NCBI GenBank assembly: GCA_015350385.1
Contig: WNKI01000001.1
Coordinates: forward strand, 3,250,895-3,314,894
DNA from: Aculops lycopersici
Taxonomy: Eukaryota; Arthropoda; Arachnida; Trombidiformes; Eriophyidae
DNA: 64,000 bases
Reading direction: 5' to 3'
The notes beneath the pieces were generated by a model, which saw only the letters and a program-made list of their open reading frames with translations, had not been told where the DNA came from and searched no databases. Shown one piece after another: positions 1-10,833 of the stretch. The position numbers were made by a program, and so were the translations under genes. Position 1 is the stretch's first letter. Each line of letters starts with the position of its first letter.

Positions 1-942
1 ATCGTTGGGTAAAATATTGGAGGAATCCGATTGAGTTGTTGTAGTGTTGAAGGGTGAGTCGTCAACTCTTCTTGGCGAGTCAACTCGGCTAACAGCCACA
101 GGCGGCACGGTTATTTCCATACTCGGCGACTGAACAACACACGGAATCTTGCCACTTTGTAAGTCGGCAAAAATTTGATCAAGACTCAAGTTATCGCTCT
201 CGTCAGTGCCTTCAGTAGCTTTATTCTGGTGGCGAAAATTCTGCTCGCCAATCAACATTCTAGGCTGATTTAAGCCAAGTTGATTATCACCCGTCAATCG
301 AGCCTCATTGTTGGCTAAATCAGCCTCAAAAACGGAACGTCTTCGCTCGAAGCTCAAGTTGGATATCAGCTCTAGAGGCTTTTGAACTTGGAGTGAGTCA
401 CTGCTTCCATTTGAGAGGCTGAATGGATTTCTAGTTTTTTCTTGACGGCTGCTCATTCTATTGTACGAGGGATTGTGACTTATGAGCCCAAAATCACCGC
501 CACCATCAACAAGTGGACTTCTGGAGCCTGATTTCTCCGTTCCAATTGATCCTAAAGTATGTTGTTGCCTTCTCACTTGAGCTTGAGTCTCTAGGGAAGA
601 CTTTGGAAAACATAAAGCGGACACGTGGCCACCAAAGTTGGTTATCTGTCGGTGATGATCAAAATTGTAATTGTTACCTGTGGGCTGATTATAAACGAAT
701 AGTGTCTGTTGATCGGGTTGTTGTCGTAGGTTCTGTTGCAGGTAAAAAGATGATAAGTCTACTTGATCTCGACCGTTAAAGCCGTTTATCTTTCGATTTG
801 TTGTATTCTGGTCGAGCGAATAGAAAGGCTCTATCTCTTTCTCCTTCTCGTCCTCTAATCCATTGTTATATCTCAACTCTGAGGCTCTTCTCTGGGGTGA
901 AAAGTAGTTGTTTGTTGCATGACCGTAGTAAGTGTTGCTCAT
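1..942 (-). CDS. Ser/Asn/Gln-rich protein of unknown function, 5' part (runs off left edge)
   Basis: Reading the minus strand from an ATG at 942-940, the frame stays open for 314 codons to position 1, so the stop lies outside the window. An in-frame TAA sits about 36 bases upstream of the ATG. The product is hydrophilic and low in complexity, with many Asn, Gln, Ser and Arg. It has no signal peptide, membrane segment or domain I recognise; its N-terminus begins MSNTYYGHATNNYF. The stretch just upstream on the minus strand ends in CTTTTAG at about 961, which could be a splice acceptor, so the exon may start slightly earlier and be joined to an upstream non-coding exon. The long open frame with ordinary codon use supports a real coding exon. 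The composition suggests a disordered regulatory or scaffold protein, but no function can be assigned. Confidence 0.6.
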   Translation of the reverse strand, partial: MSNTYYGHATNNYFSPQRRASELRYNNGLEDEKEKEIEPFYSLDQNTTNRKINGFNGRDQVDLSSFYLQQNLRQQPDQQTLFVYNQPTGNNYNFDHHRQITNFGGHVSALCFPKSSLETQAQVRRQQHTLGSIGTEKSGSRSPLVDGGGDFGLISHNPSYNRMSSRQEKTRNPFSLSNGSSDSLQVQKPLELISNLSFERRRSVFEADLANNEARLTGDNQLGLNQPRMLIGEQNFRHQNKATEGTDESDNLSLDQIFADLQSGKIPCVVQSPSMEITVPPVAVSRVDSPRRVDDSPFNTTTTQSDSSNILPND

Positions 943-1272
943 AACGGACAAATAGTGGCGACTAAAAGGTTAATCATAATAAATAGATATAAAGGTAAAA
1001 GGGATAACATAAAGATGCCACCTGTAGCTTGGCCCTCTATGAACTCTGGTCTCAATAGACCCAGCGTCAAGACGTTGCGTCGACTGCCATGCGCCCTCAA
1101 CGGCGTTACTACAGAGAAGCCTAGTCTCAAGATTTATGACTCACGTATCAAATTGCACAGCCTACGTTCTGTATCAGGTGGTTGAACTAAAGTTCAATCC
1201 AAGACTCTAAAAGTCTATTATTATGTTTTAATAATGAAGTTTACTCTTCCTTTTCTATCAACTTGGCACTCG
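943..1272. other. Intergenic spacer, 330 bp
   Basis: Spacer between the start of the minus-strand Ser/Asn-rich gene and the stop of MsrB, also on the minus strand. It should hold the promoter and 5' UTR of the former and the 3' UTR of the latter. Short open frames on both strands look random. A possible donor (ATAC then GTGAGT, minus strand, near 1147) and acceptor (CTTTTAG near 961) could bound a 5' UTR intron. Confidence 0.4.
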
Positions 1273-1879
1273 CTAATCACGACAACAAACATCAATGTCT
1301 CTATCGGGCTCCTCGGTTCCCTCGTCCTGCAATTCCGTTCCAAGTTTCACTGGCTTAAATACCAATGAGGCCGAGTTAACACAGTAACGTTTTCTTGTTG
1401 GTAGAGGACCATCGTCAAAAATGTGACCCAAATGAGCTCGGCATTTGGCACAAAGGATCTCGCTTCTAACTAAATGAGGTTTTCTCTTAACTAATTCCAA
1501 ATCCTCACCTACTAATTGGTAGTCCTTCTCAATCAAAATCTTGCTCTTGTCCATGGAATCAAAGAAAGCCGGCCATCCACAGCCGGAGTCAAATTTCAGG
1601 TCGGAGGTGAATAGATCCTCGCGGCACACGACACAACTATAAGTGCCCGCCTCGTAAAACTTGTCGAATCTTCCGGTTTGGGGTCTGGTTGGGGTGGTGT
1701 GTTTGTTAGCTGCTACTTTGAAAATATTTGTATTTGAATGAAAGTTTCAAAGAAATAAATTCCACAAATCAAACTCAATGATATACTTACTTCTCGGTAA
1801 ACTTTTCTTGCGTTACCTTGTATTGCAATGGCGTCAAATTGAGCCTCAGCTGCTCGGGTCTAGATTCAAGGGCTGCCAT
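1273..1879 (-). CDS. MsrB: Peptide-methionine (R)-S-oxide reductase MsrB, two exons
   Basis: MsrB reduces the R epimer of methionine sulfoxide in proteins, using thioredoxin or an equivalent reductant. Exon 1 is 1879-1791 (minus strand) and starts MAALESRPEQLRLNLTPLQY. Exon 2 is 1684-1273. The intron begins GTAAGTAT and ends CAACCAG; joining them gives 166 residues and the family signature LTPLQYKVTQEKFTEKPQTG. Exon 2 carries both zinc-binding CxxC pairs (CVVC and CAKC), the GCGWPAF core, HLGHIFDDGP, and the resolving/catalytic segment RYCVNSASL with the active-site Cys. Length is typical of cytosolic single-domain MsrB, with no targeting peptide. A selenocysteine is not needed because the catalytic position is an ordinary TGT Cys codon. 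The intron is one of the few in the window and lies near the 5' end. Identification is firm; the exact acceptor was chosen by phase and by the family consensus. Confidence 0.93.
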
Positions 1880-4800
1880 TTTTGTCGCTCGTTTTCTTCT
1901 GATCTAAACAACCTAGAAAACTATCTTGATATATGTAAAGTTGACTTTCTTTCGAACCAACAATCAACGAATGAGAAGATAAAAATTGTTGATCATTTCA
2001 CCGGGCACCAGAACCACGAGTTTCTTGTCTACTGTTATGTTGAGTTGATCAAGTTTGCTAATTAGAGATTCACATTAGTGATAAGCTGACGCCGATAGCA
2101 ATTGGTGGCGCAATGAACAATAATTCTAATTGATTGATTCTCCGAAACCATCAATAGATCGTCTCTTTATGGATGAACTCAACTAGACTCGACTCGACTC
2201 GTTGATGGAGGTCGGATTTTTTGCCGATCTCAATGGTGTAACAGTTTGGCTAGATTGCTCACTTACCGCTGCCGCTGCTAGTGCTGCTCACTTCACGCAA
2301 TCGACTCGTGTCCCGCGCTCTGTGCCGAGTCACATGCTCTCACGACCACTTGTTGGCTAAACCAAAGATGAATCTAAAGATGAGAATTGATATGTTTTTT
2401 GATGGCGCTCATCATCTTAGTTAAATCAACGGCAATGGTAACAACAATAACTCACCAATCAACTGGTTGATGATGAAGAAACTTTGCTGCTCTCTTTTGC
2501 TTCGATGCTCACTGTTTGCCGTCAGTTAAAGCTACCAAACTCCCGTTATCTGGTTGGTCCTCTTTGATCCGGCAAACAAACAATGCCGCAGTGGAAGGGG
2601 CGCAGCGAGACCCAATGGCCTCGATAATGAATAAGAGAGGGAGATGTGATGTTAGTATCAGAAGGCAACCGCTTGGATCCTCTCGGTTTCACTTGGTCAA
2701 CCAGAAACTGACTTGAGCGCCACCTAGAAAATAGTCGAGTGTCAATGATGTCTCCTGAGGAATGGCGCAATTTGCGCCCTCCCTTGCGCTTTCCCCGACG
2801 ACAGTAGGCCGGGTAGCCGCAACCAACTGTTGCCTCCACTGATCGCACGGGTAAATCACCACCACCACCACCAACATCACTAGGTATGCGCGAGTTCAAT
2901 GCCAGCGCGTCGCTCGTTCAATGACCTTCGAGTTTCCCGCGAGTGTGGGAGCGTTGCTTTGATGGTCGCACATCAATCGGGGCTCGCGGGTTCATGTCCT
3001 CAGTGATTAGGTTAACGGTGGAAGAATGCGAGCAACAATCTGTTGCTCTTGGTGAGCTTCACCGTTGGATTCTAGTTCATCTCGATGCTTCGAGGAGTCC
3101 AGATTGCGCAACTCGTTTTGGATGCGCATCTGTTGATCGTGCGCAACGATACCAACCAGATGTCCTCGTTTCTGTGGCTTCCTTTTATTCTCTCCTTACC
3201 TGCCCACCACTCTCTATTGGCCCAACGACTGGTTGAATTGTAACGGCACTCGGCGGTGGTGGTGGAGTTGCGTCACCAGCACCGGTTCACTCTAGTTCGT
3301 TGGCCTCCCTCCTCCCAAGTTCAATGGCTCCCCTTCCACTCGCAGCACAATCTTGAAAAATAGAACCCCGCAAAAGTCCATGGAGGTTATCGACAGCGAA
3401 GCACACCAACACTTTTACTTCTCCAAAAAAGGCAACCATCTGTCGACTAAAACTAGGCCAACTGGCAAGGATTGCGCAAGAGTTGTGCAAACGGGTGCTG
3501 GCAAACGGACCGATTTCCTGCCAAAACGGAAACTCAACCCGCCGGTTTGGGCGGTAAGGTTTGAGTTTGGTGTTAGAAGTGTTGAATTTGTCGCCGCTTT
3601 TGGGCCCAAAGTGTTGCAACTCCTTTGCCGTTTCCCGTCTCGTGACCCAAATTCGACTCAACTCTTGCCTCGATCTCAATGGGGTCACGCGAAAGAAAGA
3701 GACGATGGGAATGGGAATGGTGGAGGGGAAGAACGTTCAACTTCGATTGCCTTCCCCCAATTTTCAATGTTTTCAGTATGTTACTCAACTAAAAGTTACG
3801 CAACGAAATCGTATGAATGCGCAAGCAAGCATTAGAGCGAGCGACGGCGCAACCAGTAGAAGGGGACCAGCGCCAGCCAGGTTGTTCTTTGTGCTTTTGG
3901 ATTTATTTGGCTCTATCCACTTTCCCCCATTGCGATTCGTGTGTTTCTTTTGCTCAATCGTGGGGGCATCAATGGGCAATTAGATGCAAAATACGAGTCG
4001 CAACAACAATTAATCAGTTAGAGAAATCAATTAGTCGTTCCCAGTTACTAATTAACGATTGTAACCGGAAGTTGCAAATCCAAGTGTCCAGTGAGCGGAG
4101 CAAACAGTGAGGGAAAATTTTGTTTCCACCGAGATTTTCGTGACCCTCTTCTCTTACCATAAACTTGTGTGCGTCTCTACACCACTCGCTCGTTCATCGC
4201 GAAAATCCATAGCTGTTTCCACATTTATGAAGCCGCTCGCTGCTCGTTCCATCGTGTATAGCAAATGCTGCGAATGGGTGGGGGAACCAACGAGTGTGGA
4301 GCAACCTTCGACTGGTCGGTAAAGTAAGTCCAACATAAACAGCAGTTGCGGCAACTACAACCACCGCCGCCACCACCTCCGATTCTAGCAGCGATTACCC
4401 TGCCAAGTACACGCTTCGCCTCGCAGATCGCAGATCGCATAGCGCCAGCCATAGCAGCAGTAGTGGAGGCCACCGGTGGGCGGCCCACACTGCTGGCAGC
4501 GAGTGCACATAAAAGCGCGCACTCGCTCGAGCTACGCTGCTAGGCGCAGCACACCTATGCGGCTGCTGTGTGTTGGAGATAAGCGTGCCGCGACCACCTA
4601 GCGTCGCTCGGAGCGCCACTAGGTGGTTGCTTTGCCACTTCGACAGCAGCATTGGAGGCGGCAGTTGGCGGCCGTTGAAGTGAGTGGGGTTCTCTTTTCT
4701 TTGCTCAAGAACATTGAGAGGGATACAGACAAAGCGAATGATAGAATAATACACGCACATTTAATGGGCGGCTGTTATGGCGTCAAGTTAGGCGCAAGAT

Positions 4801-5139
4801 GCGCGCGGTATTATTTTATGGAGAACCCCGAGTCGAGGGATGGGAAGCGAAACAACAACGAAGGCCCTTTTGTTTGTTATTTGAAACTACCTTTAATAGC
4901 TCATCAATATAGAGATTAATTTATCACACTCCGATAACCACATAACATAGACCATTCCCTTGAGATTGAGATCAAGGACAAAATGAGTCTAGGCGAGCAA
5001 AAATCAACCCAAATAAAAACAATATTTAAACCAACAAAGAGATGGAATTGATATTGGAATCTTAAGAGGTCTACCTTAAAAAAGAACGAAAACATTAACA
5101 ACGAATCCCAACTAATTAGTGAAGCTATAGCAAAGAAGA
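1880..5139. other. Intergenic region, about 3.3 kb, no gene recognised
   Basis: This lies between the divergent MsrB and d4 genes. Open frames up to 160 codons occur, but they overlap on both strands, begin at random places and show no domain, signal peptide or conserved motif. A CCGGAAGT box lies at 4065-4072. GTAAAGTAAGT near 4322 could be the donor of a 5' UTR intron of d4, but no paired acceptor is convincing. Purine- and GC-rich patches at 4350-4690 may belong to a promoter. Confidence 0.4.
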
Positions 5140-7479
5140 ATGGAAAAACTGTATAAAAACTATTCGGACTTGCTCCAGGATACCAAGAGTTTCAACGAGT
5201 CGCTCTACCAGGATCGACGGCTTCGTTTGCCCTTCATCGATGGCCAAACGGGCGTTGCTCAGAGCGACTGTTCCCTGTGGCGATCGCGATGTGAACGAAA
5301 AAATGTCGAGCAATTACCAAACGACACAGGTGGCTGTGGAGGTGGTTGTCAGAGTGGCACCTTGTTCAAGTATCCGGCGCCAAGGTGGTTGAAGCGACGA
5401 CGCGAGTACTTGATGCGAGGAGAGCCACCCGCTAGTGTTATCCAGAGTAATTTTGCAAATGGAATAGATTTTGGTGGTTGCCATAATAATCAACGTGAAC
5501 AAATTTATATGCCAAACTCTTCGTTGTCCTCTAATTCATCCTCAACATCCTCTTGCTCAACTTCTAGTCATCACAACAACAACAATAACCACCAATCTCA
5601 CAACGTTGATCAAACGCTGAATGGTAGCAACCAGCTGAGGTCCTACCTGAATGGTAGTGCCAATTGCAACTATAGCCAATCGACAACTGCAATGTTGCAG
5701 CAACCATCTCGAGCCGATTCGACGGGAAGTCATAGCAACATGGACAGTGATTCGAGGGACCACTCTATGGGCAGCGGCCAATCTTATTCGGACAGTCCGA
5801 TGCATACGCTTGTAGTTGAACATGATGAACCAATCAACAATAATAATTTCATACCAACAAAAACAAAGACAACAACGAAAAGAGAAACGAGCGCTTATGA
5901 TCAAACCACGTTAAAAAATCTAGGTTTCATCTCCGAACCTGAGGGCGGAGTTAGGGAGCAGGAGAGAAGTATCATCAACGACCAAACCAAGGCGGCTATC
6001 AGGTTACATAGCAAGTTAAATAGAAAGAAGAACGCAGGTCAGAGTTTAATCAAAGGCAATACAAATAGCATCCTGGCGAAGAAGCCAAAACTTATCCAGA
6101 AACAAGAACAAATAAACGGCCAAAAAATGACGAACAAAAATGCAAATCACGACCAAGGAGAGAGTTTGTTGGATGACAAGATACAACAACAGCAGAAAGT
6201 TAATCATCCTACACATACAACAAATTTGCCCATTAATGTGATGATCCAAAATAGTAGCAACTCAACTTCCAATTCAACATCATTGTCTTCCAAACAAATC
6301 AATGCTGAGGAAGGTACAAGCGAGGAAGTTGCCCGAGAAGGGGTAACGAAAGCAACTGTCACAACTGCAACAACATCCAAGAGCAATAGACCATTTGTGT
6401 GCAATATCTGTGATCAAACCTACAAAACTAGACCTGGATTGAGCTACCATTTTACTCATACCCACAACATGACATTGCCAAAAAATTTGCCAAACGGAGA
6501 TAGGAGAAGCAGCCCTAGTGGTCAAACGAAGACCAGACTCGCCAATGGAAAGACAAGGACTAGATTGAATGTAAATCCTCATCGTGGTGCCAACGATGAT
6601 ATTGACGATGATGATTATGGCGATGGTGGCGTCGACGACGACGACGATGGCGACGACGACGACTCATATGAACCGCCGCCAACCAAGTTTTCCCGGAAAG
6701 AGCAATCTATTTTAGTGAAAGGCAGTGAGCAGAAACCAGCAAGTAGAGCGCAAAGAACCTTGAGGAGCAATCAAAACAAGGTACTTGAACATGAGGAGAT
6801 TGAGGCGGTGGGGCCATCCAATACTGAGGAGGTTGACCTCAGTATTGTTGAGCCAAAAATAGGGATAAAAGATGATGGCAATGATGAAAATAAGAGAAAT
6901 ACTGTCGAAAATGATGACCAGACCAATAGCGACGACGACAAAACAGTTGATATGCATGAAGATAAACTCGAAAGCCAAATGATAGTTGAAGAGACTGATG
7001 GTGTTAGAGTAGAAAAACCAATCCAATTTAAAGGCGACTCCGAGAATAATATCAACATGTCACAAAATGATCATCAACTCGAGATGAGCAACAATAATGT
7101 GACGAAAACTGCCTCAACATTGAAGCCGAATTCCTTTTGCGACTTCTGCTTAGGAACAGTGGACAAGAATCGTCGCACCAGATTACCTGAAGAATTGATT
7201 TCCTGCACCAAGTGCGGAAGTTCCGGTCACCCCTCGTGCTTGAGATTCCCCGATAACATTAGAATTTCTGTTAAAACTTACAATTGGCAGTGTATCGAAT
7301 GTAAAACTTGTAGCAATTGCAACACAGCCGATAACGAGGATAGGCTTCTGTTTTGTGATGATTGTGATCGAAGTTATCATACCTACTGCTTGTCGCCACC
7401 ACTGGTTGAGCCTCCAGAGGGCAACTGGAGCTGTCAACTGTGTTTAGTTGAGTATCACAACAACAGGAATACTGACTGA
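5140..7479 (+). CDS. d4: d4/DPF-family BAF-complex subunit (requiem N-domain, C2H2 finger, tandem PHD), intronless
   Basis: This is the orthologue of Drosophila d4 and vertebrate DPF1-3 (BAF45), histone-reading subunits of the SWI/SNF (BAF) remodeller. Residues 1-47 match the requiem/DPF N-terminal domain (RRLRLPFIDGQTGVAQSDC). A single Kruppel-type C2H2 finger lies near residues 417-442 (FVCNICDQTY ... HFTHTH). The double PHD finger fills about 664-772: CDFCLG, CTKCGSSGHPSCL, CIECKTCSNC, then LLFCDDCDRSYHTYCL and WSCQLCL, with all zinc ligands present. Between these lie long Asn/Ser/Gln-, Lys- and Asp-rich stretches, so the protein has 779 residues against roughly 390-410 in vertebrates. The whole gene is one open frame, whereas DPF genes elsewhere have many introns. 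It converges on CCT6, with 160 bp between the two stops. Confidence 0.94.
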   Translation: MEKLYKNYSDLLQDTKSFNESLYQDRRLRLPFIDGQTGVAQSDCSLWRSRCERKNVEQLPNDTGGCGGGCQSGTLFKYPAPRWLKRRREYLMRGEPPASVIQSNFANGIDFGGCHNNQREQIYMPNSSLSSNSSSTSSCSTSSHHNNNNNHQSHNVDQTLNGSNQLRSYLNGSANCNYSQSTTAMLQQPSRADSTGSHSNMDSDSRDHSMGSGQSYSDSPMHTLVVEHDEPINNNNFIPTKTKTTTKRETSAYDQTTLKNLGFISEPEGGVREQERSIINDQTKAAIRLHSKLNRKKNAGQSLIKGNTNSILAKKPKLIQKQEQINGQKMTNKNANHDQGESLLDDKIQQQQKVNHPTHTTNLPINVMIQNSSNSTSNSTSLSSKQINAEEGTSEEVAREGVTKATVTTATTSKSNRPFVCNICDQTYKTRPGLSYHFTHTHNMTLPKNLPNGDRRSSPSGQTKTRLANGKTRTRLNVNPHRGANDDIDDDDYGDGGVDDDDDGDDDDSYEPPPTKFSRKEQSILVKGSEQKPASRAQRTLRSNQNKVLEHEEIEAVGPSNTEEVDLSIVEPKIGIKDDGNDENKRNTVENDDQTNSDDDKTVDMHEDKLESQMIVEETDGVRVEKPIQFKGDSENNINMSQNDHQLEMSNNNVTKTASTLKPNSFCDFCLGTVDKNRRTRLPEELISCTKCGSSGHPSCLRFPDNIRISVKTYNWQCIECKTCSNCNTADNEDRLLFCDDCDRSYHTYCLSPPLVEPPEGNWSCQLCLVEYHNNRNTD

Positions 7480-7639
7480 GAAATCAACTAAGATTATGTA
7501 ATGAAGATCAAATCGAGTAAAAATTGAGAGATCGGTGAAAAAATTCAAAATAATTGTTATCCAAAACTCTCCTCTTTAATAATCATACAAATTGGTCATG
7601 GGCGGTCATCTCTAGCGGTGACCAACTGCTTCCAACTGC

Positions 7640-9253
7640 TTATTCATTTGGTATTTGTGGCGCTTTGGTTGATGTCAAGCCAGCTCTCATAATCTCGTCT
7701 ACAAGCAGGAGGTTATTAGCAATAATTGAACAAGAGTTGATTAGTTGCTTCTTGACTGAGTAATTATCAAAGATTCCAACATCAACTGGATTGATAGGCT
7801 CGCCACTGTTCAGATCTAGACCAACTGTTAGCTTGTTGGCCGCGTGCTCGTGAATCAGCTTGACCATAACATCCTGCTGGTCGAAGCCAGAATTAGCCGC
7901 CAATGTCTTAGGTAATACTGTTAGGGCATCAGCGAAAGCTTGAACCCCGAAGGTCCTCTTATCCTTGATTGTATTCTTGTATTTGATCAACTCAGTGTAA
8001 GCCGCAATCTCAAAGGCACCGGCACCTGGCACAAGGGCCTTGTCCTCAATGGCGTTCTTAACTGCCCTGAGGCCATCATAAACTGCATCCTTAATTTGAG
8101 TGATTGTATGTTTAGCCGCAGCCTTAATAAGAATCGTCGCAGAGTTTGTATTCTTGTTGCTCTCGACAAAAGTATACTTTTCTTCACCTAGAACATACTC
8201 ATAAATAGTGTCGGCTCGGCCGAGGCAATCCGGTGTTAACTCGTCTACACTGTTGATAGCGTATCCACCGAAACATAGTGGCATACGCTCCATGTTACGT
8301 CTCTTTGCACGTCTTAAAGCCATGATACCTGCTTTTTGTAGTAGGTCTAAACTGTTTGGGTCTATCCCTTGCTGGTTGTACAGGAAAAATCCCTCTCCCT
8401 TTGTGCACACCTTCTCCTTCAACGCAATAATCTTGCGACAACGATCATCGATGAATTTTCTCTCAGAGTCAACAAGTTTCTCGCGCTCCTCAGCGGATTT
8501 GTAAACGATTGTCGAGTGCACGGTGGATTTCTCATATTCTAGACTGACGTTTATCATCAAGACGTAGGCATCCTTCAAAACCTTTGGCATATCTGGATGA
8601 CGAGCTCCGTGGTCTAATACTAGACCCTTGACCAGAACAGTCTCCTCTTCGGTCTTGTGATTCATCTCCATGATTTCGACCATGTGTAGATCAATAGGCT
8701 CGTCGCCTCTCTTGATAATATTAACTGCTTCAACACATATGTCAGTTAATTTATCGGCAACTCGGGGCTTCACCTTGGTTCTCAGGCAAGTTTTGGCAAC
8801 TTTCACTAAAAGATCCCTGTCAAGAGGGTCGATTGGTACCTTGACTTGTTCTAATACCTCGAGCGTCTTCTTCTTGGCCAACTCGAATCCGTCAGCTACA
8901 ACTCGAGGATGTAGGCCATCTTGAATATAGATCTCGCTTTGCTTCAATAGCTCTCCGATAAGTAGAACAGTTGATGTTGTTCCATCGCCAGTTTGCTCGT
9001 TTTGAGCTGTTGATGCCTTGGCTATTAATGATGCAGTTGGATGCTGGATTTGCATCTCGTGTAATAAAACGTTACCGTCCTTGGTGAGTTTGATGTCACC
9101 TGCGCCTGAGACAAGCATCTTCATCGTTCCTCGTGGTCCCAAATTGCTTTTGAGGACATCCTGGAGTCCCTTTGCTCCCTGAACGTTGACAGCAAACGCC
9201 TGAGAATGGCGAACGATCTCGGCTTTCGGATTCAATAAAGAAATGGCCGACAT
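7640..9253 (-). CDS. CCT6: T-complex protein 1 subunit zeta (CCT6), intronless
   Basis: This is the zeta subunit of the cytosolic group II chaperonin TRiC/CCT, which folds actin, tubulin and other substrates using ATP. The protein has 537 residues, close to the usual 531. It starts MSAISLLNPKAEIV and shows the nucleotide-binding signatures NLGPRGTMKMLV (residues 37-48) and GDGTTS (89-94). Zeta-specific segments include AGDIKLTKDGNVLLHEMQIQ, RRAKRRNMER and QIKDAVYDGLRAVKNAIED, and the end is ILLVDEIMRAG. The catalytic GDGTT aspartate is present. The full protein is one exon. An ATTAAA poly(A)-like signal lies at 7575-7580 on this strand. The gene is divergent from MRG15, and the 495 bp between the start codons must carry both promoters. 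Confidence 0.97.
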   Translation of the reverse strand: MSAISLLNPKAEIVRHSQAFAVNVQGAKGLQDVLKSNLGPRGTMKMLVSGAGDIKLTKDGNVLLHEMQIQHPTASLIAKASTAQNEQTGDGTTSTVLLIGELLKQSEIYIQDGLHPRVVADGFELAKKKTLEVLEQVKVPIDPLDRDLLVKVAKTCLRTKVKPRVADKLTDICVEAVNIIKRGDEPIDLHMVEIMEMNHKTEEETVLVKGLVLDHGARHPDMPKVLKDAYVLMINVSLEYEKSTVHSTIVYKSAEEREKLVDSERKFIDDRCRKIIALKEKVCTKGEGFFLYNQQGIDPNSLDLLQKAGIMALRRAKRRNMERMPLCFGGYAINSVDELTPDCLGRADTIYEYVLGEEKYTFVESNKNTNSATILIKAAAKHTITQIKDAVYDGLRAVKNAIEDKALVPGAGAFEIAAYTELIKYKNTIKDKRTFGVQAFADALTVLPKTLAANSGFDQQDVMVKLIHEHAANKLTVGLDLNSGEPINPVDVGIFDNYSVKKQLINSCSIIANNLLLVDEIMRAGLTSTKAPQIPNE

Positions 9254-9748
9254 TCTGCTTTAATTGTTGAAATAAATAGGCTTAAATGTTAGGGTGAGAA
9301 TCTTGAATAGACAAACAATATCTTGTGGTAAATTGATAAGGGAAAAGTAGTCCAGGAGGTTAGGTGGTAACATGTGTATGTCTCGCTGGGTCAGAAAACC
9401 ACGCCTGAGTCCGCACGCGTTCGAAGTATAATTCTCTTGCATCAAACTGTAGCATTGCTGGTGGAATACAGCTGCTATTGAACCAGCTCTCGCTTTTTCT
9501 GCCGATTTTACGCTTCGAATCCATGTGATTGAGCTGTGTGTGGCCTCCAAGAAGGCGAAGGCTGGCAATCCACACTTTCGTAGCGAGCTGTACTTACTGC
9601 GGTGCCGAACGCCCAAAAAGCGAAGCGCGTTCGGGCGGCCGATTTGAATGATAGGTTATTTTGGAGTAAACTCCGAAACAACTTTTCTAATAATATTAGA
9701 AATTTTATCAAGGTCTATCTTAATAACAGCAAAATATACCTAATTTAA
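9254..9748. promoter_or_regulatory. Head-to-head promoter region of CCT6 and MRG15
   Basis: This 495 bp interval separates two divergent start codons, so it must contain both 5' UTRs and probably a shared bidirectional promoter. No TATA box is obvious near either start, which suits housekeeping genes. A CG-rich patch lies at about 9600-9645. Short overlapping open frames on the minus strand have no recognisable content. Confidence 0.5.
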
Positions 9749-10687
9749 ATGGTCAAGAGAGACAAGGAGCCCCAAGGGGCCAAATACCAAATTGGAGATG
9801 TTGTGGCTTGCGAGCACAATGGTAAAAAGTACCATGCAAAGGTATTGGAGGTGAGAAAGAACCCCGAACAAGAGAAGAATCCGGATTATCAATTCAAGAT
9901 TCATTACACAAATTGGAGTAAGAATTGGGACGAATGGGTCAGTGACGAAAGACTTATTGAGCTTACAGATGATCTTATACCTCATATACCAAATTTTCCA
10001 AAGAGTGCTGTAAAAACCAAAGCCGTCTCAGCAGGATCGGCGCGAAAGAAATCCGCTGGCCTCCAGGATAAACAAAATACAAGTTTACAATATTCACCAC
10101 AGCAAAAAGTTGCAGATGCTAGTTATGTTGATATTACTGAAGAACCGAGTATCATATTGGAAAATGAGAAGGATGTCAAGCTACAGATGCCCGACGATTT
10201 GAGGAATTGGTTGGTCGATGATGACAACAATATCAAAAGCAAAAAACTGACAGCCCTTCCAGCAAAACCAAATGTTGCAACGATACTCAAAGACTTTGCT
10301 AATCATCGAAAGACAACTGGCAAGACAAAATATGACAAAGAAATGTATTTGAATGAATTAATGTTAGGCATGAAGAATTATTTTAATGCTATGCTAGGTC
10401 ATTATCTGCTCTACAAATTTGAGAGGCTTCAGTATCAACAATTGCTCAAGAACGAGGGTAACGACGCCGATTTAACTCAACATTATGGTGTGATACATTT
10501 GGTTAGACTCGGGACAAAGATTGGAAAGTTATTAGCTGAGTCCAATTTGGAGAAGGAAAACCTACAAACCATTGCCAACTACTTTCAAGAGCTGATGAAA
10601 TATATAGCGAAACAACCAGCTCTATTCGATCTTGAGAGGAACTACACAGTTGCACCACCCGATTATATCAAGAACGCACTTAAATGA
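9749..10687 (+). CDS. MRG15: MRG15/MORF4L1 chromodomain protein, intronless
   Basis: MRG15 binds methylated H3K36 and scaffolds Tip60/NuA4 acetyltransferase and Sin3/HDAC complexes. Residues about 10-75 form the chromo-barrel domain, with the aromatic-rich segment YTNWSKNWDEWVSDERL. A basic, poorly conserved linker follows (about 80-140). The MRG domain fills about 150-305 (DLRNWLVDD, LPAKPNVATILKDF, LLYKFERLQY, HLVRLGTKIG). At 312 residues the length matches family members. A single exon encodes it all, although MRG15 genes elsewhere have many introns. An AATAAA at 10693-10698, only 6 bp past the stop, would give a very short 3' UTR if used. The stop codon overlaps the start of a 49-codon frame (ATGA). 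Confidence 0.96.
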   Translation: MVKRDKEPQGAKYQIGDVVACEHNGKKYHAKVLEVRKNPEQEKNPDYQFKIHYTNWSKNWDEWVSDERLIELTDDLIPHIPNFPKSAVKTKAVSAGSARKKSAGLQDKQNTSLQYSPQQKVADASYVDITEEPSIILENEKDVKLQMPDDLRNWLVDDDNNIKSKKLTALPAKPNVATILKDFANHRKTTGKTKYDKEMYLNELMLGMKNYFNAMLGHYLLYKFERLQYQQLLKNEGNDADLTQHYGVIHLVRLGTKIGKLLAESNLEKENLQTIANYFQELMKYIAKQPALFDLERNYTVAPPDYIKNALK

Positions 10688-10833
10688 ATTTAAATAAACG
10701 AAAGCTAAATGATCTCTACATCTTTGACTGTACACGCAACAATACTCAGAGTGATCTAGAATCCATTTTGTCATCAATCTCGAAGACTAATGGATCCATA
10801 CTCCTCTATGAGGCAAACATTACTGGAAATTAA
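10684..10833 (+). CDS. Hypothetical 49-aa frame overlapping the MRG15 stop (ATGA)
   Basis: An ATG at 10684 shares four bases with the MRG15 TGA stop and opens a 49-codon frame in another phase, beginning MNLNKRKLNDLYIFDC. The composition looks protein-like, but no family is recognised. The overlap is the type used for termination-reinitiation in dicistronic messages, although chance is possible. Against it: an AATAAA at 10693-10698 inside the frame could end the MRG15 mRNA early, and the sequence around the ATG is weak. It may instead be the first part of a longer spliced gene, but no good donor was found. Confidence 0.25.
   Translation: MNLNKRKLNDLYIFDCTRNNTQSDLESILSSISKTNGSILLYEANITGN

Noticed and set aside
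3353..3835. 160-codon plus-strand open frame upstream of d4
   Set aside because: Overlapped by equally long frames on both strands; no signal peptide, domain or compositional bias; most likely chance.
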